Assembly (NCBI GenBank): GCA_030141605.1
Contig: JAQGDQ010000662.1
Coordinates: 1 to 64,000 of the forward strand
Direction of reading: 5' to 3'
From: Tubiluchus corallicola
Lineage: Eukaryota; Priapulida; Priapulimorpha; Priapulimorphida; Tubiluchidae
Length of the DNA stretch: 64,000 nt
The position numbers and the translations under genes are program-made. The notes beneath the pieces were generated by a model, which was not told the DNA's origin, did not search any database, and saw nothing but the letters and a program-made list of their open reading frames with translations. This document shows, one piece after another, positions 47,101-50,960 of this stretch (position 1 is the first letter of the stretch; each line of letters starts with the position of its first letter).

Positions 47101-49672
47101 CTAATGATGAACTATCTATAGTGATTTTTTTCTTTTGACAGTACATACTAGTGTGCATTATAATTATACGTCTGGTATAATTATTGTTTTCTTTCAATTT
47201 TTACATACGTAGATGTCAACAATAATATTCCAAACTAATATTATGGTCGCATCGTTACAGTGTTACCAGCTGTTAAATAAAAAAATCAGAGCAAAACAAC
47301 TAGTGAGTTCAGGCAAGGTGTATCTTCTGTCATATGCTCCCACAGCAGCAGATACGATATAGTGTATGTTGTCAATAGATTCAAATAGGCAGACACATAG
47401 ACATCGCGATGCATGAAAAAAGAATCAAAAGCAATGGATAATAACAGAATTTCCACTGGTAGATGTGACCAAAGCACACAAAAGGCAAAACAACAGCAAA
47501 TTTGCGATATGCATGGATATCCACAGACTATGTTATATATTACACCGTTTTTATTTGTGAAAATCTTTCACAAACTAGAGCAAACATCGCGATAATTTAA
47601 AAAAAAGGAACAGTAGGCTGAAAAGGGACAAATCCTGATCGAAAAACAAGTCTAGTAAGCCTGCAAGTTAATCCACTTGGGACTAAATTAAGACATGTCA
47701 TTTAATCACAAGGACGTGGACGTGGCGCTACACTAAGAATTTATGTTAGAATAATACTTAAGCATACTAGCGTAACTGGTTCAAACTCAGCCAGATAACT
47801 GGTCTAAACTCAGTCCCCAATCCTGACTCCTTCGTGCTTACTTAGTTTTATAGAAAAGTAATGCGTTTCAGAAATTTCGTAAAATCTAAATTAACAACGT
47901 AATTGTGTCCTACAAGCGTGTACTATTTTCCATTAAAATAATTCTATTAGTATGTTTACCAGTTTGAAGAAATAATTCCAATACGTTTCCATCCGTAGTA
48001 ATCAAATATGTTGATTAAGAAAGCACCCAGCTTGTCAAAAGAGCCGAGCGTGCGACCCATAGTAGGATAGACAGCTTTGTCATTGAATTCTACATCAGTG
48101 GTAACCCACGTGATGAGAGGAAGATTCCAGAATGCAGCCAGTTGTCCAACTACTCTTGCAGCTAGCCACAAAACAATTAAGATAATATTGGTAACAATAA
48201 TATAATTTTCATTGTAAACAATATTAATTTTTATGAAATAAAGTAAGCAACACAATTTACAAAATTTGATGAAGTAAAAAGATGGACTTCATCATCAGGT
48301 TCATTGTGACCTGTACATCATCTACTTTTAATGGCTTACGCTTAAGCACGTTTGCTTGCAAGAAAAGTTGTTTTAGATCAGATTATCGCTCGAAAACCAA
48401 AATTAAAAAATATCATTTTTTCACAGTTAAAAGATACAGGTTTGTTCTAATAAAACCGTGATAAACTTCTTTGTAACGCGATTGTTTTTTAAAAAGTTAC
48501 AATTGCTTACAATTGTGGTTGTCATTATTGTCATTGTTACTGTCACTGGTATTTTTATTGTCGCAATCATTATCATTGTTGTTAGTCACTTTCTTGTTAC
48601 ATATTTAGAAGAGGTAACGATATTTTGTATGAATTCATGATTACCATCAGAACAGGCAGGTCCAAAGAAAACATCAATGCGTTCATTGATGTACATTTCA
48701 GCTGCATTGCCAGATGCTAGTTTACTATCACAGCTGGTATCTCTGGTTATAACCCTGAAATATTGAATCAGCAACTAAACAAAGGCTAAATTAAAACAAG
48801 GAGTGGCAATTAATTGACTCTATGGCTGACCGACCAACTGACTGACTAACTGACTGTCGACTGACTGACTATTCCTACACGGTTAAAACCCAGAAATGTT
48901 GAGTTAGTGGCAAAATATAAAAATAAATATAACTGATTAAAAACAATGAGTAACGATCAGTAGACTTTCTGCTGACTCGTTGATTGATTTACTAATTGGC
49001 CAGTGAAGAACTCATGACTGACTGACTGGCTGATTGAACGACTGTCCACCCATCGAACAACCTGCCAAGCTTCTGACTGACTGATTAATTGAAAACGTGA
49101 ACATAATTAATGAATGAGTAACTATGTGAATGTATGTAAAATAAACAAGTAAAATTAAAAAATGGAAAAGAATAAAGAAATAGCTGAACTAATGAATGAA
49201 TGATCGAATAACTGAAAAAAACAATGGATGGATGAATGAGTAACTTCATCTTTCTCTTGTCAGTCATTCGTCTGCTTTTACATTTGCTCGTTGGATTCAT
49301 TTGCTCATTTTTTCTCAAATTGATTCATTCGTTTATTTAGTTATTTCATTAAATCTTATATTCAGTCATTCATTAAGAAACTTACTTTAATCGAAAAGGA
49401 AAACCAGGATTGGCATGAACTTTCTCAATAGCTATAGACACAGCACTGGCACTGGTCACTCCACTAAAATACTCAAAATTAGCCACCCAGGGAATAAGTA
49501 GCCCAATAAGGAATTGCGGTAAACCAGATCCGTCTTCATCCAACTTTCTTACTTCTGACTTGAACGTGCCACTAGAATTTGTGAAAGTGTTGCTATTGGC
49601 TGACGTCTGTTTCAGCCCCAACACTAGTACTACCAACACCAGGAGAGCCTTCGTCTTCATTGGCTGCGACAT
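10282..49672 (-). CDS. Receptor guanylate cyclase, natriuretic-peptide-receptor type (whole gene, 24 coding exons)
   Basis: Single-pass membrane receptor predicted to convert GTP to cGMP, or to take part in that, on ligand binding. I joined 24 exons at GT-AG sites; all phases agree and the coding length is 3,417 nt, about 1,138 residues, normal for the family. Domain order: signal peptide about 1-25; ANF-receptor ligand-binding domain about 50-450; transmembrane helix about 486-510; Ser/Gly-rich juxtamembrane stretch; kinase homology domain about 590-860 with VAIK lysine 610, SHGNLK in place of HRD, and DYGL at 722; coiled coil about 885-925; cyclase domain about 940-1115. Metal-binding Asp 953 (FSDIVGF) and Asp 997 (ETIGDAY) are present. 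The catalytic Asn and Arg positions are Ser 1072 and Lys 1076, which is unusual. Exon 7 exists in three tandem versions. Introns run from 75 bp to over 4 kb and are full of repeats. The family is certain; the ligand and the closest subfamily are not. Confidence 0.93.
10587..10943. mobile_element. MITE family A, copy 1
   Basis: 357 bp between TA dinucleotides, ends AGCCTTTTCACAGTT and AACTGTGAAAAGGCT, opposite orientation to copies 3 and 4. In the intron between exons 23 and 24. Confidence 0.85.
11054..11997. mobile_element. TIR element family C, copy 1
   Basis: 944 bp, ends ACAGTAGGCGCCGCTTTA and TTAAGCAGCGCCTACTGT as inverted repeats. Subterminal sequence repeats CCTATTAACC and GAGTCAATTAAGC-like words at both ends. 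No open frame of note. In the intron between exons 23 and 24. Confidence 0.7.
12395..12690. repeat. Trinucleotide-rich tract (ATC/ACC/GCC)
   Basis: Imperfect CAT, CAC and CGC triplets over about 300 bp, with a duplicated ATCGACCGCTGTCATGATGG block. In the intron between exons 23 and 24, 13 bp from exon 23. Confidence 0.9.
12703..12797 (-). CDS. Receptor GC exon 23 (end of cyclase domain)
   Basis: Residues about 1083-1114: [15 protein letters not shown] then [12 protein letters not shown]. Matches R-I-H-V-S ... F-E-L-x-x-R-G-x-x-x-x-K-G at the end of the catalytic domain. Acceptor TTGCAG, donor GTACGG, phases 1 to 0. A trinucleotide-repeat tract follows directly in the intron. Confidence 0.9.
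12897..13270. mobile_element. TIR element family F, copy 1 (right end lost)
   Basis: Starts TTGACTCTTGCAGGACCG and follows 15,755 onward closely (TGCATTTTGCATGGGTTCAT, AATTATATATGAAATGCATT), with a gap of about 190 bp. Similarity fades after GAAAAGGGCGTGCTTTTC. Intron between exons 22 and 23. Confidence 0.65.
13652..13762 (-). CDS. Receptor GC exon 22 (cyclase domain, altered catalytic motif)
   Basis: Residues about 1046-1082. [20 protein letters not shown] then [16 protein letters not shown]. Cys 1065 (guanine recognition) is present. The family motif V-N-T-A-S-R-M-E-S reads I-S-F-A-G-K-M-E-A, so the transition-state Asn is Ser 1072 and the phosphate-binding Arg is Lys 1076. The reading frame is clean on both sides, so this is not sequence decay. 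Acceptor CTTTAG, donor GTATGT, phase 1. Confidence 0.94.
13770..14150. repeat. Pyrimidine-rich tandem array, about 120-bp period
   Basis: Three diverged units, each with GTCTAATTAGCTGTTTG-like sequence, a TTTCTTTC tract and ACAATTTCATTATTTGTTT. Intron between exons 21 and 22. Confidence 0.75.
14525..14687 (-). CDS. Receptor GC exon 21 (cyclase domain)
   Basis: Residues about 992-1045. Begins [20 protein letters not shown]. Glu 993 is the guanine-recognition residue and Asp 997 the second metal ligand; both are present. The later half, including [16 protein letters not shown], is ordinary. Acceptor TTACAG, donor GTAATG, phases 0 to 1. Confidence 0.95.
14824..15237. repeat. About 24-bp minisatellite
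   Basis: Roughly 17 units of CATACAAGCCTTTCTTAGTT plus a few bases, variable at the left, more uniform at the right. Intron between exons 20 and 21. Confidence 0.92.
15646..15714 (-). CDS. Receptor GC exon 20 (cyclase domain)
   Basis: 69 bp, 23 codons: [20 protein letters not shown] then VYK. LLND-x-Y-x-x-F-D is a conserved helix of class III cyclases. Acceptor TTGCAG, donor GTAAAG, phase 0. Confidence 0.93.
15755..16490. mobile_element. TIR element family F, TTAA-flanked, copy 2
   Basis: 736 bp from TTAACTCCATCAGGACTG to CAGTCCTGAAAGAGTTAA. The ends are inverted repeats, and TTAA sits at both borders, as after TTAA-targeted insertion. That fits a piggyBac-like non-autonomous element, but the TIR bases are not enough to prove it. 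Intron between exons 19 and 20. Confidence 0.65.
17833..17956 (-). CDS. Receptor GC exon 19 (start of cyclase domain)
   Basis: Residues about 927-968. [20 protein letters not shown] then [15 protein letters not shown]. Asp 953 of FSDIVGF is the first metal-binding residue. Acceptor TTACAG, donor GTTAGC, phases 2 to 0. Confidence 0.95.
18281..19249. mobile_element. MITE family A, copy 2, split by a family B insertion
   Basis: The left 340 bp or so begins AGCCTTTTTCACAGTT and follows copy 3; the right end is TGTGAAAAGGCT followed by TA. The middle (18,626-19,174) is a family B element, which explains the 969-bp length. The whole lies inside an older inverted-repeat element. Confidence 0.75.
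18626..19174. mobile_element. TIR element family B, copy 1 (nested)
   Basis: Begins TTAAAGGACAAGAAAA and ends TTTACTTGTGCTTTAA, an imperfect inverted repeat. The interior matches 27,580-28,566 in several blocks, such as AAAAAACTTTCC, TTGTTTCAAAnGA and GGAGTTTAAATTTACA. No protein. Confidence 0.7.
19370..19450. repeat. Short tandem repeat, about 20-bp unit
   Basis: Four to five units of TTAAGAATGCGTGAAAA type, in the intron between exons 18 and 17. Confidence 0.8.
19680..19817 (-). CDS. Receptor GC exon 18 (dimerisation coiled coil)
   Basis: Residues about 881-926, the signalling helix. [19 protein letters not shown] then [15 protein letters not shown] closely follows the family pattern L-E-x-x-V-x-E-R-T-x-x-L-x-x-E-K. 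The first GT after LLP would give the wrong phase; the next one, GTAGGT, fits exon 19, so the exon ends at 19,680. Acceptor CATTTAG, phase 2 on both sides. Confidence 0.92.
19818..21479. other. Intron sequence, nothing recognised
   Basis: Part of the 4-kb intron between exons 17 and 18. A degenerate TGATGCTCCTTGACACT-like tandem repeat is visible at about 20,660-20,760; otherwise I see nothing. Confidence 0.6.
21480..21940. mobile_element. TIR element, probably family B-related
   Basis: Begins CCTTAAAGTACAAGAAAA and ends TTTTCTTGTCCTTTAA. The interior is unlike the other B copies and includes a GC-richer part with GGCGCCATCTAACATGGCGCC. Possibly a different element that shares termini. Confidence 0.5.
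22814..23400. other. Unassigned GC-richer block in an intron
   Basis: After an (AT)n run the base composition changes for about 600 bp. It contains several GC-rich words (CCACCGGGCGAAATCC, GGACCGGAGGTGGTGCCGG, GTCCCAATTCCCG). No open frame I recognise, no terminal repeats found. Probably a foreign element. Intron between exons 17 and 18. Confidence 0.4.
23816..23993 (-). CDS. Receptor GC exon 17 (end of kinase homology domain)
   Basis: Residues about 822-880, [14 protein letters not shown], then [22 protein letters not shown]-x-E-x-P-x-x-R-P-x-F is the conserved last helix of kinase-like domains. Acceptor TTTTAG, donor GTGAGT, phases 1 to 2. The exon is clearly richer in GC than the flanking introns. 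Confidence 0.93.
24480..25135. repeat. Dispersed repeat family I, copy 1
   Basis: Matches 29,640-30,080 in several blocks in the same order: GAGTTTGAAAATACAA, CTTTTAGGCAG/TTTTTAGGCAG, ATGCATTTTACTTTGAAG and AACGTAGTTTTAACTATG. No ends or coding capacity recognised. Intron between exons 16 and 17. Confidence 0.55.
25726..25953 (-). CDS. Receptor GC exon 16 (kinase homology domain C-lobe)
   Basis: Residues about 746-821. Contains [37 protein letters not shown] and CPPYNF, the WTAPE and GD-x-FSF signatures. Acceptor AATAG at 25,954-25,955, or CAACAG giving a start at 25,942, depending on the donor of exon 15. Donor GTAAAA, phase 1. Confidence 0.88.
27049..27166 (-). CDS. Receptor GC exon 15 (kinase homology domain; 3' end uncertain)
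   Basis: Residues about 707-745, [19 protein letters not shown] then a charged loop. DYGL replaces DFG. Acceptor CTTCCAG. Two donors are possible: GTACTG after 27,049 (phase 1), or the stronger-looking CAG|GTGATT after 26,993 (phase 0). Each pairs with a different acceptor of exon 16, and both keep the frame open. The second would add a 15-residue loop. Confidence 0.8.
27580..28566. mobile_element. TIR element family B, copy 2, interrupted by family C
   Basis: The left part (about 27,580-27,827) and right part (about 28,316-28,566) match the two halves of the B copy at 18.6-19.2 kb. The block between them is a family C element. The ends are diverged and the limits are approximate. Confidence 0.6.
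27828..28315. mobile_element. TIR element family C, copy 2 (truncated)
   Basis: The right end GCGGCGCCTACTGTA and about 450 bp of interior match 11,540-11,997, including AAGTGATTAAATGTTTA and AACAAAATGGTACTTAACAT. The left part is missing. Inserted in a family B element. Confidence 0.6.
28641..28766 (-). CDS. Receptor GC exon 14 (kinase homology domain)
   Basis: Residues about 665-706, [19 protein letters not shown] then GMEAI and [15 protein letters not shown] replaces the HRD catalytic loop, as in all receptor cyclases. Acceptor TTGAAG (poor pyrimidine tract), donor GTAGGA, phase 0. Confidence 0.88.
29315..29419 (-). CDS. Receptor GC exon 13 (kinase homology domain)
   Basis: Residues about 630-664, [20 protein letters not shown] and then [14 protein letters not shown]-x-N-L-x-x-F-x-G and E-Y-C-x-x-G-S-L are hallmark pseudokinase motifs of receptor cyclases. 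Acceptor GTTTAG, donor GTAAGT, phase 0. Confidence 0.92.
29640..30080. repeat. Dispersed repeat family I, copy 2
   Basis: Counterpart of 24,480-25,135 with blocks GAGTTTGAAAATACAAG, GATGCATTTTACTTTGAAG and AACGTAGTCTTAACTATG. Intron between exons 12 and 13. Confidence 0.55.
30910..31149 (-). CDS. Receptor GC exon 12 (Ser-rich linker, N-lobe of kinase homology domain)
   Basis: Residues about 550-629. A long Ser/Gly-rich stretch ([11 protein letters not shown] and others) precedes [20 protein letters not shown]. The VAIK lysine is residue 610. In vertebrate natriuretic receptors this region holds the clustered Ser/Thr phosphorylation sites that set sensitivity, and the composition here fits that role. 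Acceptor TGACAG, donor GTATTT, phase 0. Confidence 0.9.
31615..31726 (-). CDS. Receptor GC exon 11 (cytoplasmic juxtamembrane)
   Basis: Residues about 512-549. Begins [20 protein letters not shown], matching the basic stop-transfer and W-x-x-D-I motif of the family, then becomes Ser/Thr-rich. Acceptor TTACAG, donor GTACGT, phases 2 to 0. Confidence 0.88.
31983..32367. mobile_element. MITE family A, copy 3
   Basis: 385 bp with terminal inverted repeats AGCCTTTTCACAGTT and AACTATGAAAAGGCT flanked by TA on both sides, so a TA target duplication is likely. No coding capacity. It lies in the intron between exons 10 and 11 of the receptor cyclase, in the same orientation as copy 4. Confidence 0.85.
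33080..33115. repeat. 14-bp inverted repeat with 8-nt loop
   Basis: TGGGCCTTTAAAGA and TCTTTAAAGGCCCA flank GGTGGAAT. In the intron between exons 10 and 11. No function evident. Confidence 0.7.
33622..33703 (-). CDS. Receptor GC exon 10 (transmembrane helix)
   Basis: Residues about 485-511, encoding one hydrophobic helix from [13 protein letters not shown] to GVLMY and ending in Arg. This is the only membrane segment besides the signal peptide. Acceptor TTTTTAG, donor GTTTTT (weaker than the others), phases 1 to 2. Confidence 0.85.
33940..34455. repeat. About 37-bp minisatellite with internal inverted symmetry
   Basis: About 13 units of the type ACCAAAGTTTAATGTGTTTT followed by an A-run and ACACGT. 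TGTGTTTTT and AAAAACACA within each unit are complementary, so each unit can form a small hairpin. Intron between exons 9 and 10. Confidence 0.9.
34922..35409. repeat. Recent 246-bp tandem duplication
   Basis: 34,922-35,167 and 35,168-35,409 are almost identical. I see one clear internal difference (GCTATAATTT and GCTATAACTT). Ends 82 bp from exon 9, in the intron. Confidence 0.93.
35491..35605 (-). CDS. Receptor GC exon 9 (extracellular juxtamembrane)
   Basis: Residues about 447-484. Has WPGG, then [18 protein letters not shown]. PPDxPPCGF and a second Cys just outside the membrane are typical of natriuretic-peptide-type receptors. Acceptor TTTCAG, donor GTATGT, phases 0 to 1. Confidence 0.9.
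35855..36238. mobile_element. MITE family A, copy 4
   Basis: 384 bp with terminal repeats AGCCTTTTCACACTT and AACTGTGAAAAGGCT. The interior closely follows copy 3 (for example GACTAATGCATAATTAAGTA). Intron between exons 8 and 9. Confidence 0.85.
36512..36592 (-). repeat. tRNA-like SINE head (weak)
   Basis: The minus strand reads TGCTTAGTGACCG and then AGGATTCGATACTC at suitable distance, resembling A and B boxes. Only a suggestion. Confidence 0.3.
37099..37390. mobile_element. MITE family A, copy 5 (internally deleted)
   Basis: 292 bp in the opposite orientation to copies 3 and 4. Both ends and the GTACACTTAACCTTT-type subterminal parts are kept, but about 90 bp of the middle is missing. 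TA on both sides. Confidence 0.8.
37652..37779 (-). CDS. Receptor GC exon 8 (end of ligand-binding domain)
   Basis: Residues about 404-446. Begins [20 protein letters not shown] and continues with a strand ending LEDGTR. G-x-x-G-x-x-x-x-D-x-x-G-D-R-x-x-D-Y is the family's calcium-loop-like motif near the membrane. Acceptor AATTAG, donor GTAGGT, phases 1 to 0. Confidence 0.92.
38068..38146. repeat. (CT)n microsatellite
   Basis: About 39 uninterrupted CT dinucleotides in the intron before exon 8, about 290 bp upstream of that exon's acceptor on the minus strand. Confidence 0.98.
38755..40320 (-). mobile_element. Penelope-like element with inverted terminal arms (decayed)
   Basis: The two ends, about 38,755-39,100 and 39,957-40,320, are inverted copies of each other; each carries the 3' end of the coding region and the terminal sequence. 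On the minus strand between them run reverse transcriptase and GIY-YIG nuclease remnants in the order expected for Penelope elements. Inverted repeats made of the element's own sequence (pseudo-LTRs) are a known feature of this class. The right arm also holds an internal tandem duplication of about 75 bp (around 40,020-40,150). It sits in the intron before exon 8 of the receptor cyclase, in the same orientation as the gene. Confidence 0.8.
39050..40076 (-). pseudogene. Penelope-like reverse transcriptase and GIY-YIG nuclease remnant
   Basis: Reading the minus strand: [15 protein letters not shown] then [10 protein letters not shown] and [12 protein letters not shown] (end of the Penelope RT; compare F-L-D ... 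S-V-Y-R-K-x-T-x-T). After frame changes, [13 protein letters not shown] and [16 protein letters not shown], then [20 protein letters not shown] and RICEYLG (nuclease; the usual YIG is YHD here), then [20 protein letters not shown] and a tail running into the left arm. Several frameshifts and stops make it non-functional. Confidence 0.8.
41098..41332. mobile_element. TIR element family B, copy 3 (short)
   Basis: About 235 bp. Starts CTTAAAGGAGAAAAAAG, ends TTTTCTTGTCCTTTAAG, with the ACTTAGCATTATGCTTAC block of the family inside. An internally deleted copy. Confidence 0.65.
41520..41825. mobile_element. TIR element family B, copy 4 (partial, inverted)
   Basis: Opposite orientation to copy 3. 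It carries GACCGTTAGGCACAGCC, AAGTCGTTTGAAACA and GCAGGTAAACGTAATGCTAA, which are reversed family blocks. No clear left end. Confidence 0.55.
42168..42260 (-). repeat. tRNA-like SINE head
   Basis: The minus strand has an A-box-like TGGCTTGGTGATCTAAGG and a B box GGTTCAAATCC about 45 nt later, with a possible anticodon stem TTCTG/CAGAA with an oversized loop. Not a functional tRNA. Next to exon 7 copy a. Confidence 0.45.
42417..42552 (-). CDS. Receptor GC exon 7, copy a (alternative, last in transcript order)
   Basis: 136 bp with the same phases. Begins [15 protein letters not shown] and ends [11 protein letters not shown], with the centre [14 protein letters not shown]. About 32 of 45 residues match copy b. 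The intron between a and b is 79 bp. Acceptor ACCAG, donor GTATGT. The glycosylation sequon is NST here. It is the copy nearest the downstream constitutive exon, which lies 4.6 kb away. Confidence 0.9.
42632..42767 (-). CDS. Receptor GC exon 7, copy b (alternative)
   Basis: 136 bp with the same phases and boundaries as copy c. Begins [15 protein letters not shown] and ends [11 protein letters not shown], with the centre [14 protein letters not shown]. About 34 of 45 residues match copy c. The intron between b and c is only 75 bp. Acceptor TGCCAG, donor GTATTA. No stop or frameshift. Confidence 0.9.
42843..42978 (-). CDS. Receptor GC exon 7, copy c (alternative, first in transcript order)
   Basis: 136 bp, enters in phase 0 and leaves in phase 1. 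Begins [15 protein letters not shown] and ends [11 protein letters not shown], with the variable centre [14 protein letters not shown]. Acceptor ACGTAG, donor GTACAA. It matches the DGLLLY...TDG...F-x-G segment of natriuretic-peptide receptors, close to the membrane in the ligand-binding domain. The NYT glycosylation sequon is kept. Confidence 0.9.
43991..44119 (-). CDS. Receptor GC exon 6 (ligand-binding domain)
   Basis: Residues about 316-358, 129 bp, exactly 43 codons. It reads [18 protein letters not shown] and then LGLDLLNIY. Acceptor TTGCAG, donor GTAAGT, phase 0 on both sides. It is the common partner that must join one of the three exon 7 copies. Confidence 0.9.
44195..44760. repeat. 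57-58 bp minisatellite, about ten units
   Basis: Unit with AAATGTCCAGCAGATAGCAG, AAAAGCATGTGCTTAGAT and TTAAATTAAATGAA. Two alternating variants (ATAGCAGCACAAAAGCATG and ATGGCAGCATAAAAACACG) suggest a dimeric unit. Lies 70 bp from exon 5 and 75 bp from exon 6. Confidence 0.93.
44830..45029 (-). CDS. Receptor GC exon 5 (ligand-binding domain)
   Basis: Residues about 249-315. Motifs are [20 protein letters not shown] and [14 protein letters not shown], the usual second-lobe strand, helix and strand of natriuretic-peptide-type receptors. Acceptor TTTTCAG, donor GTACGT, phases 1 to 0. A minisatellite begins directly upstream, just outside the acceptor. Confidence 0.9.
45030..45245. repeat. About 43-bp minisatellite abutting exon 5
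   Basis: About five diverged units of ACAACTGAAAACATATG and ACATAACAAGCACATA type. It starts right at the acceptor of exon 5, so it supplies that exon's branch-point region. Confidence 0.8.
45899..46044 (-). CDS. Receptor GC exon 4 (ligand-binding domain)
   Basis: Residues about 200-248, [20 protein letters not shown] followed by a charged helix ending KKETR. Acceptor CTCAG, donor GTAATT, phases 2 to 1. It corresponds to the linker and the start of the second lobe. Confidence 0.88.
46045..47959. other. Intron between exons 3 and 4, nothing recognised
   Basis: AT-rich, free of obvious repeats, with scattered short open frames that lack motifs. The cleanest long intron of the gene. Confidence 0.6.
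47960..48161 (-). CDS. Receptor GC exon 3 (ligand-binding domain)
   Basis: Residues about 133-199. Reads [16 protein letters not shown] then [15 protein letters not shown] and [10 protein letters not shown], the typical centre of the ANF-receptor fold: chloride-site region, R-T-x-x-S motif, and W-x-x-I strand. Acceptor GGCTAG, donor GTAAAC, phases 1 to 2. Confidence 0.92.
48645..48754 (-). CDS. Receptor GC exon 2 (ligand-binding domain)
   Basis: Residues about 96-132, acceptor TTTCAG, donor GTAATC, phases 2 to 1. It carries the family motif [13 protein letters not shown] and then FFGPACSDG. The two Cys flank the stretch that forms the first conserved disulphide of ANF-receptor domains. Confidence 0.9.
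48755..49385. other. Intron 1 with imperfect tetranucleotide tracts
   Basis: Long stretches of degenerate GACT and then ATGA-type repeats on the plus strand (about 48,820-49,360). No gene. Confidence 0.7.
49386..49672 (-). CDS. Receptor GC exon 1 (signal peptide, start of ligand-binding domain)
   Basis: Residues 1-95. The Met at 49,672 opens a classic secretion signal: a basic MKTK, then a hydrophobic [11 protein letters not shown] core, then a small-residue cleavage region near TSA. A second in-frame Met four codons on would also give a good signal peptide. N-glycosylation sequons (NSS and others) follow. The matureregion around [18 protein letters not shown] is the start of the ANF-receptor fold. 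The exon ends at a GTAAGT donor in phase 2. An acceptor (TTTTTTAG) lies at 49,688-49,694, so the exon begins at 49,687 and at least one non-coding exon must lie upstream. Confidence 0.92.
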
Positions 49673-49674
49673 AG

Positions 49675-49680
49675 TTACAT
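49675..49680 (-). promoter_or_regulatory. Minimal start-stop upstream ORF (ATG TAA)
   Basis: Between the acceptor of exon 1 and the main start codon the transcript reads ATG TAA CT ATG. The first ATG is followed at once by a stop, 2 nt before the real start. Start-stop elements of this kind are known to hold up initiating ribosomes and lower translation of the main frame. That effect here is inference. The sequence itself is plain, provided the exon starts at the predicted acceptor. Confidence 0.6.
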
Positions 49681-50078
49681 CTTCAGCCTAAAAAAGGAAA
49701 ATTAACAATGGGAGCACTTTTTACAATTTTAACTTGCACGAAAATAGGCTTACAGTGAGCGATAAAACTAATGTACTTCCCGACTCCACTTTCTATCCTT
49801 ATATTCACGCGCTTAGAATAATTAATTAAACCAAATAACCGTGCCTATACTACTCCACGTATTTTCAATTTATTTCAATTTTTTACAAGAATCATACACA
49901 CGTAAACGCATTCAAAAAGACTGAGGAAACGAAAAAGCACAGCGTTTTAGTCCATCATGGTGATTTATCTTGAGGCAAAGGGGAAAAAGTGAAACTGGAT
50001 TAGCAGAAGCCCACAATACACATGTACTCAATGAACAAAGACGGAGCCTTTTTATACCTAGAGTTGCTGTACGTTACT

Positions 50079-50505
50079 CATTGTTTCACCTTGTAGTCAT
50101 CTTTGGAATTTCACCTTGTAGTCAGGAATTATTTCCAGTCATATTGTAGAAATCGTAATTTTGCAAATACGTGCACAGAAAATGTTTAAAGACAATGTTA
50201 TCCAAGATGAAGACAATATTTTCTACAAATATTTTACAAAAACTGGTGATGATATTTGCGATAATATTTTGAGTGCTTTGAAAATACATGGTCAGAAAGC
50301 ATTTAAAGAACGTACTATGCCAATATGGAGACAATGTTCGAAGTTTTTCAACATGTTGTCTGACTGTGGTTTGCCAATATTGTGTAGATATCGTACCACT
50401 TTGCGCCAATATTTTTATCAATATGTGCGAACCACGTGTTTCTAATATTGGATGACAGTATCGGTATAAATATACGCAATCTTGTCGTACAAGGTGGAAC
50501 CAATG
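50079..50505. mobile_element. Possible MITE with imperfect terminal repeats
   Basis: Left CATTGTTTCACCTTGTAG, right (inverted) CATTGGTTCCACCTTGTAC. The interior is rich in ACAATATTTT-like words and is open in frames on both strands, which I take as chance. Upstream of the receptor cyclase start. Confidence 0.4.
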
Positions 50506-50843
50506 TTGGAGAAAAATATTTTATCAAGATATATGGTACCTTTGTTTTCGGGCTCTTCCTTAAGGCCTAAACCTTGTTCTGCCTATACATTAGCACACTA
50601 ACGAGAGAATGATTTCACTTGTACAAAAATGAGCTGGCTTTTCACTGGTGTTTACATATATGTGTTCCTGAGATGATGTAGAGATCTGTCTATTTTTCCT
50701 TTAAAACATTTTACGGTTTTAGCATTTAAGATCTCGGCGAGTCCGTGACTATTTGGTGACAAGATTGTGTATAGGCTATCTAGGGTTCATCAGTCTTTAT
50801 TAATTATAAAAAATGTAAGCATAATTTTAAAACTTTTACTTAC

Positions 50844-50960
50844 CTTACTATATTAGCGACGCGTGCAAAACAAATCAGCTTAACTTTTCCGAAGTACTGA
50901 ACAACACAAGGTTTGCGAGTCAAATGAATCCTCGCAGCTTAGTTCCTTATCAAAAATAAT
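50844..50960 (-). other. Candidate 5' non-coding exon of the receptor GC gene
   Basis: Exon 1 has an acceptor just upstream of its start codon, so a leader exon is needed. The nearest strong minus-strand donor is AAG|GTAAGT with the exon ending at 50,844, which would leave an intron of about 1.16 kb. The left edge given is arbitrary because I see no clear core promoter. Inference only. Confidence 0.35.

Noticed and set aside
50122-50445. Frames of 94-99 codons on both strands
   Set aside because: Overlap a probable MITE with symmetrical AT-rich words; coding on both strands is implausible.
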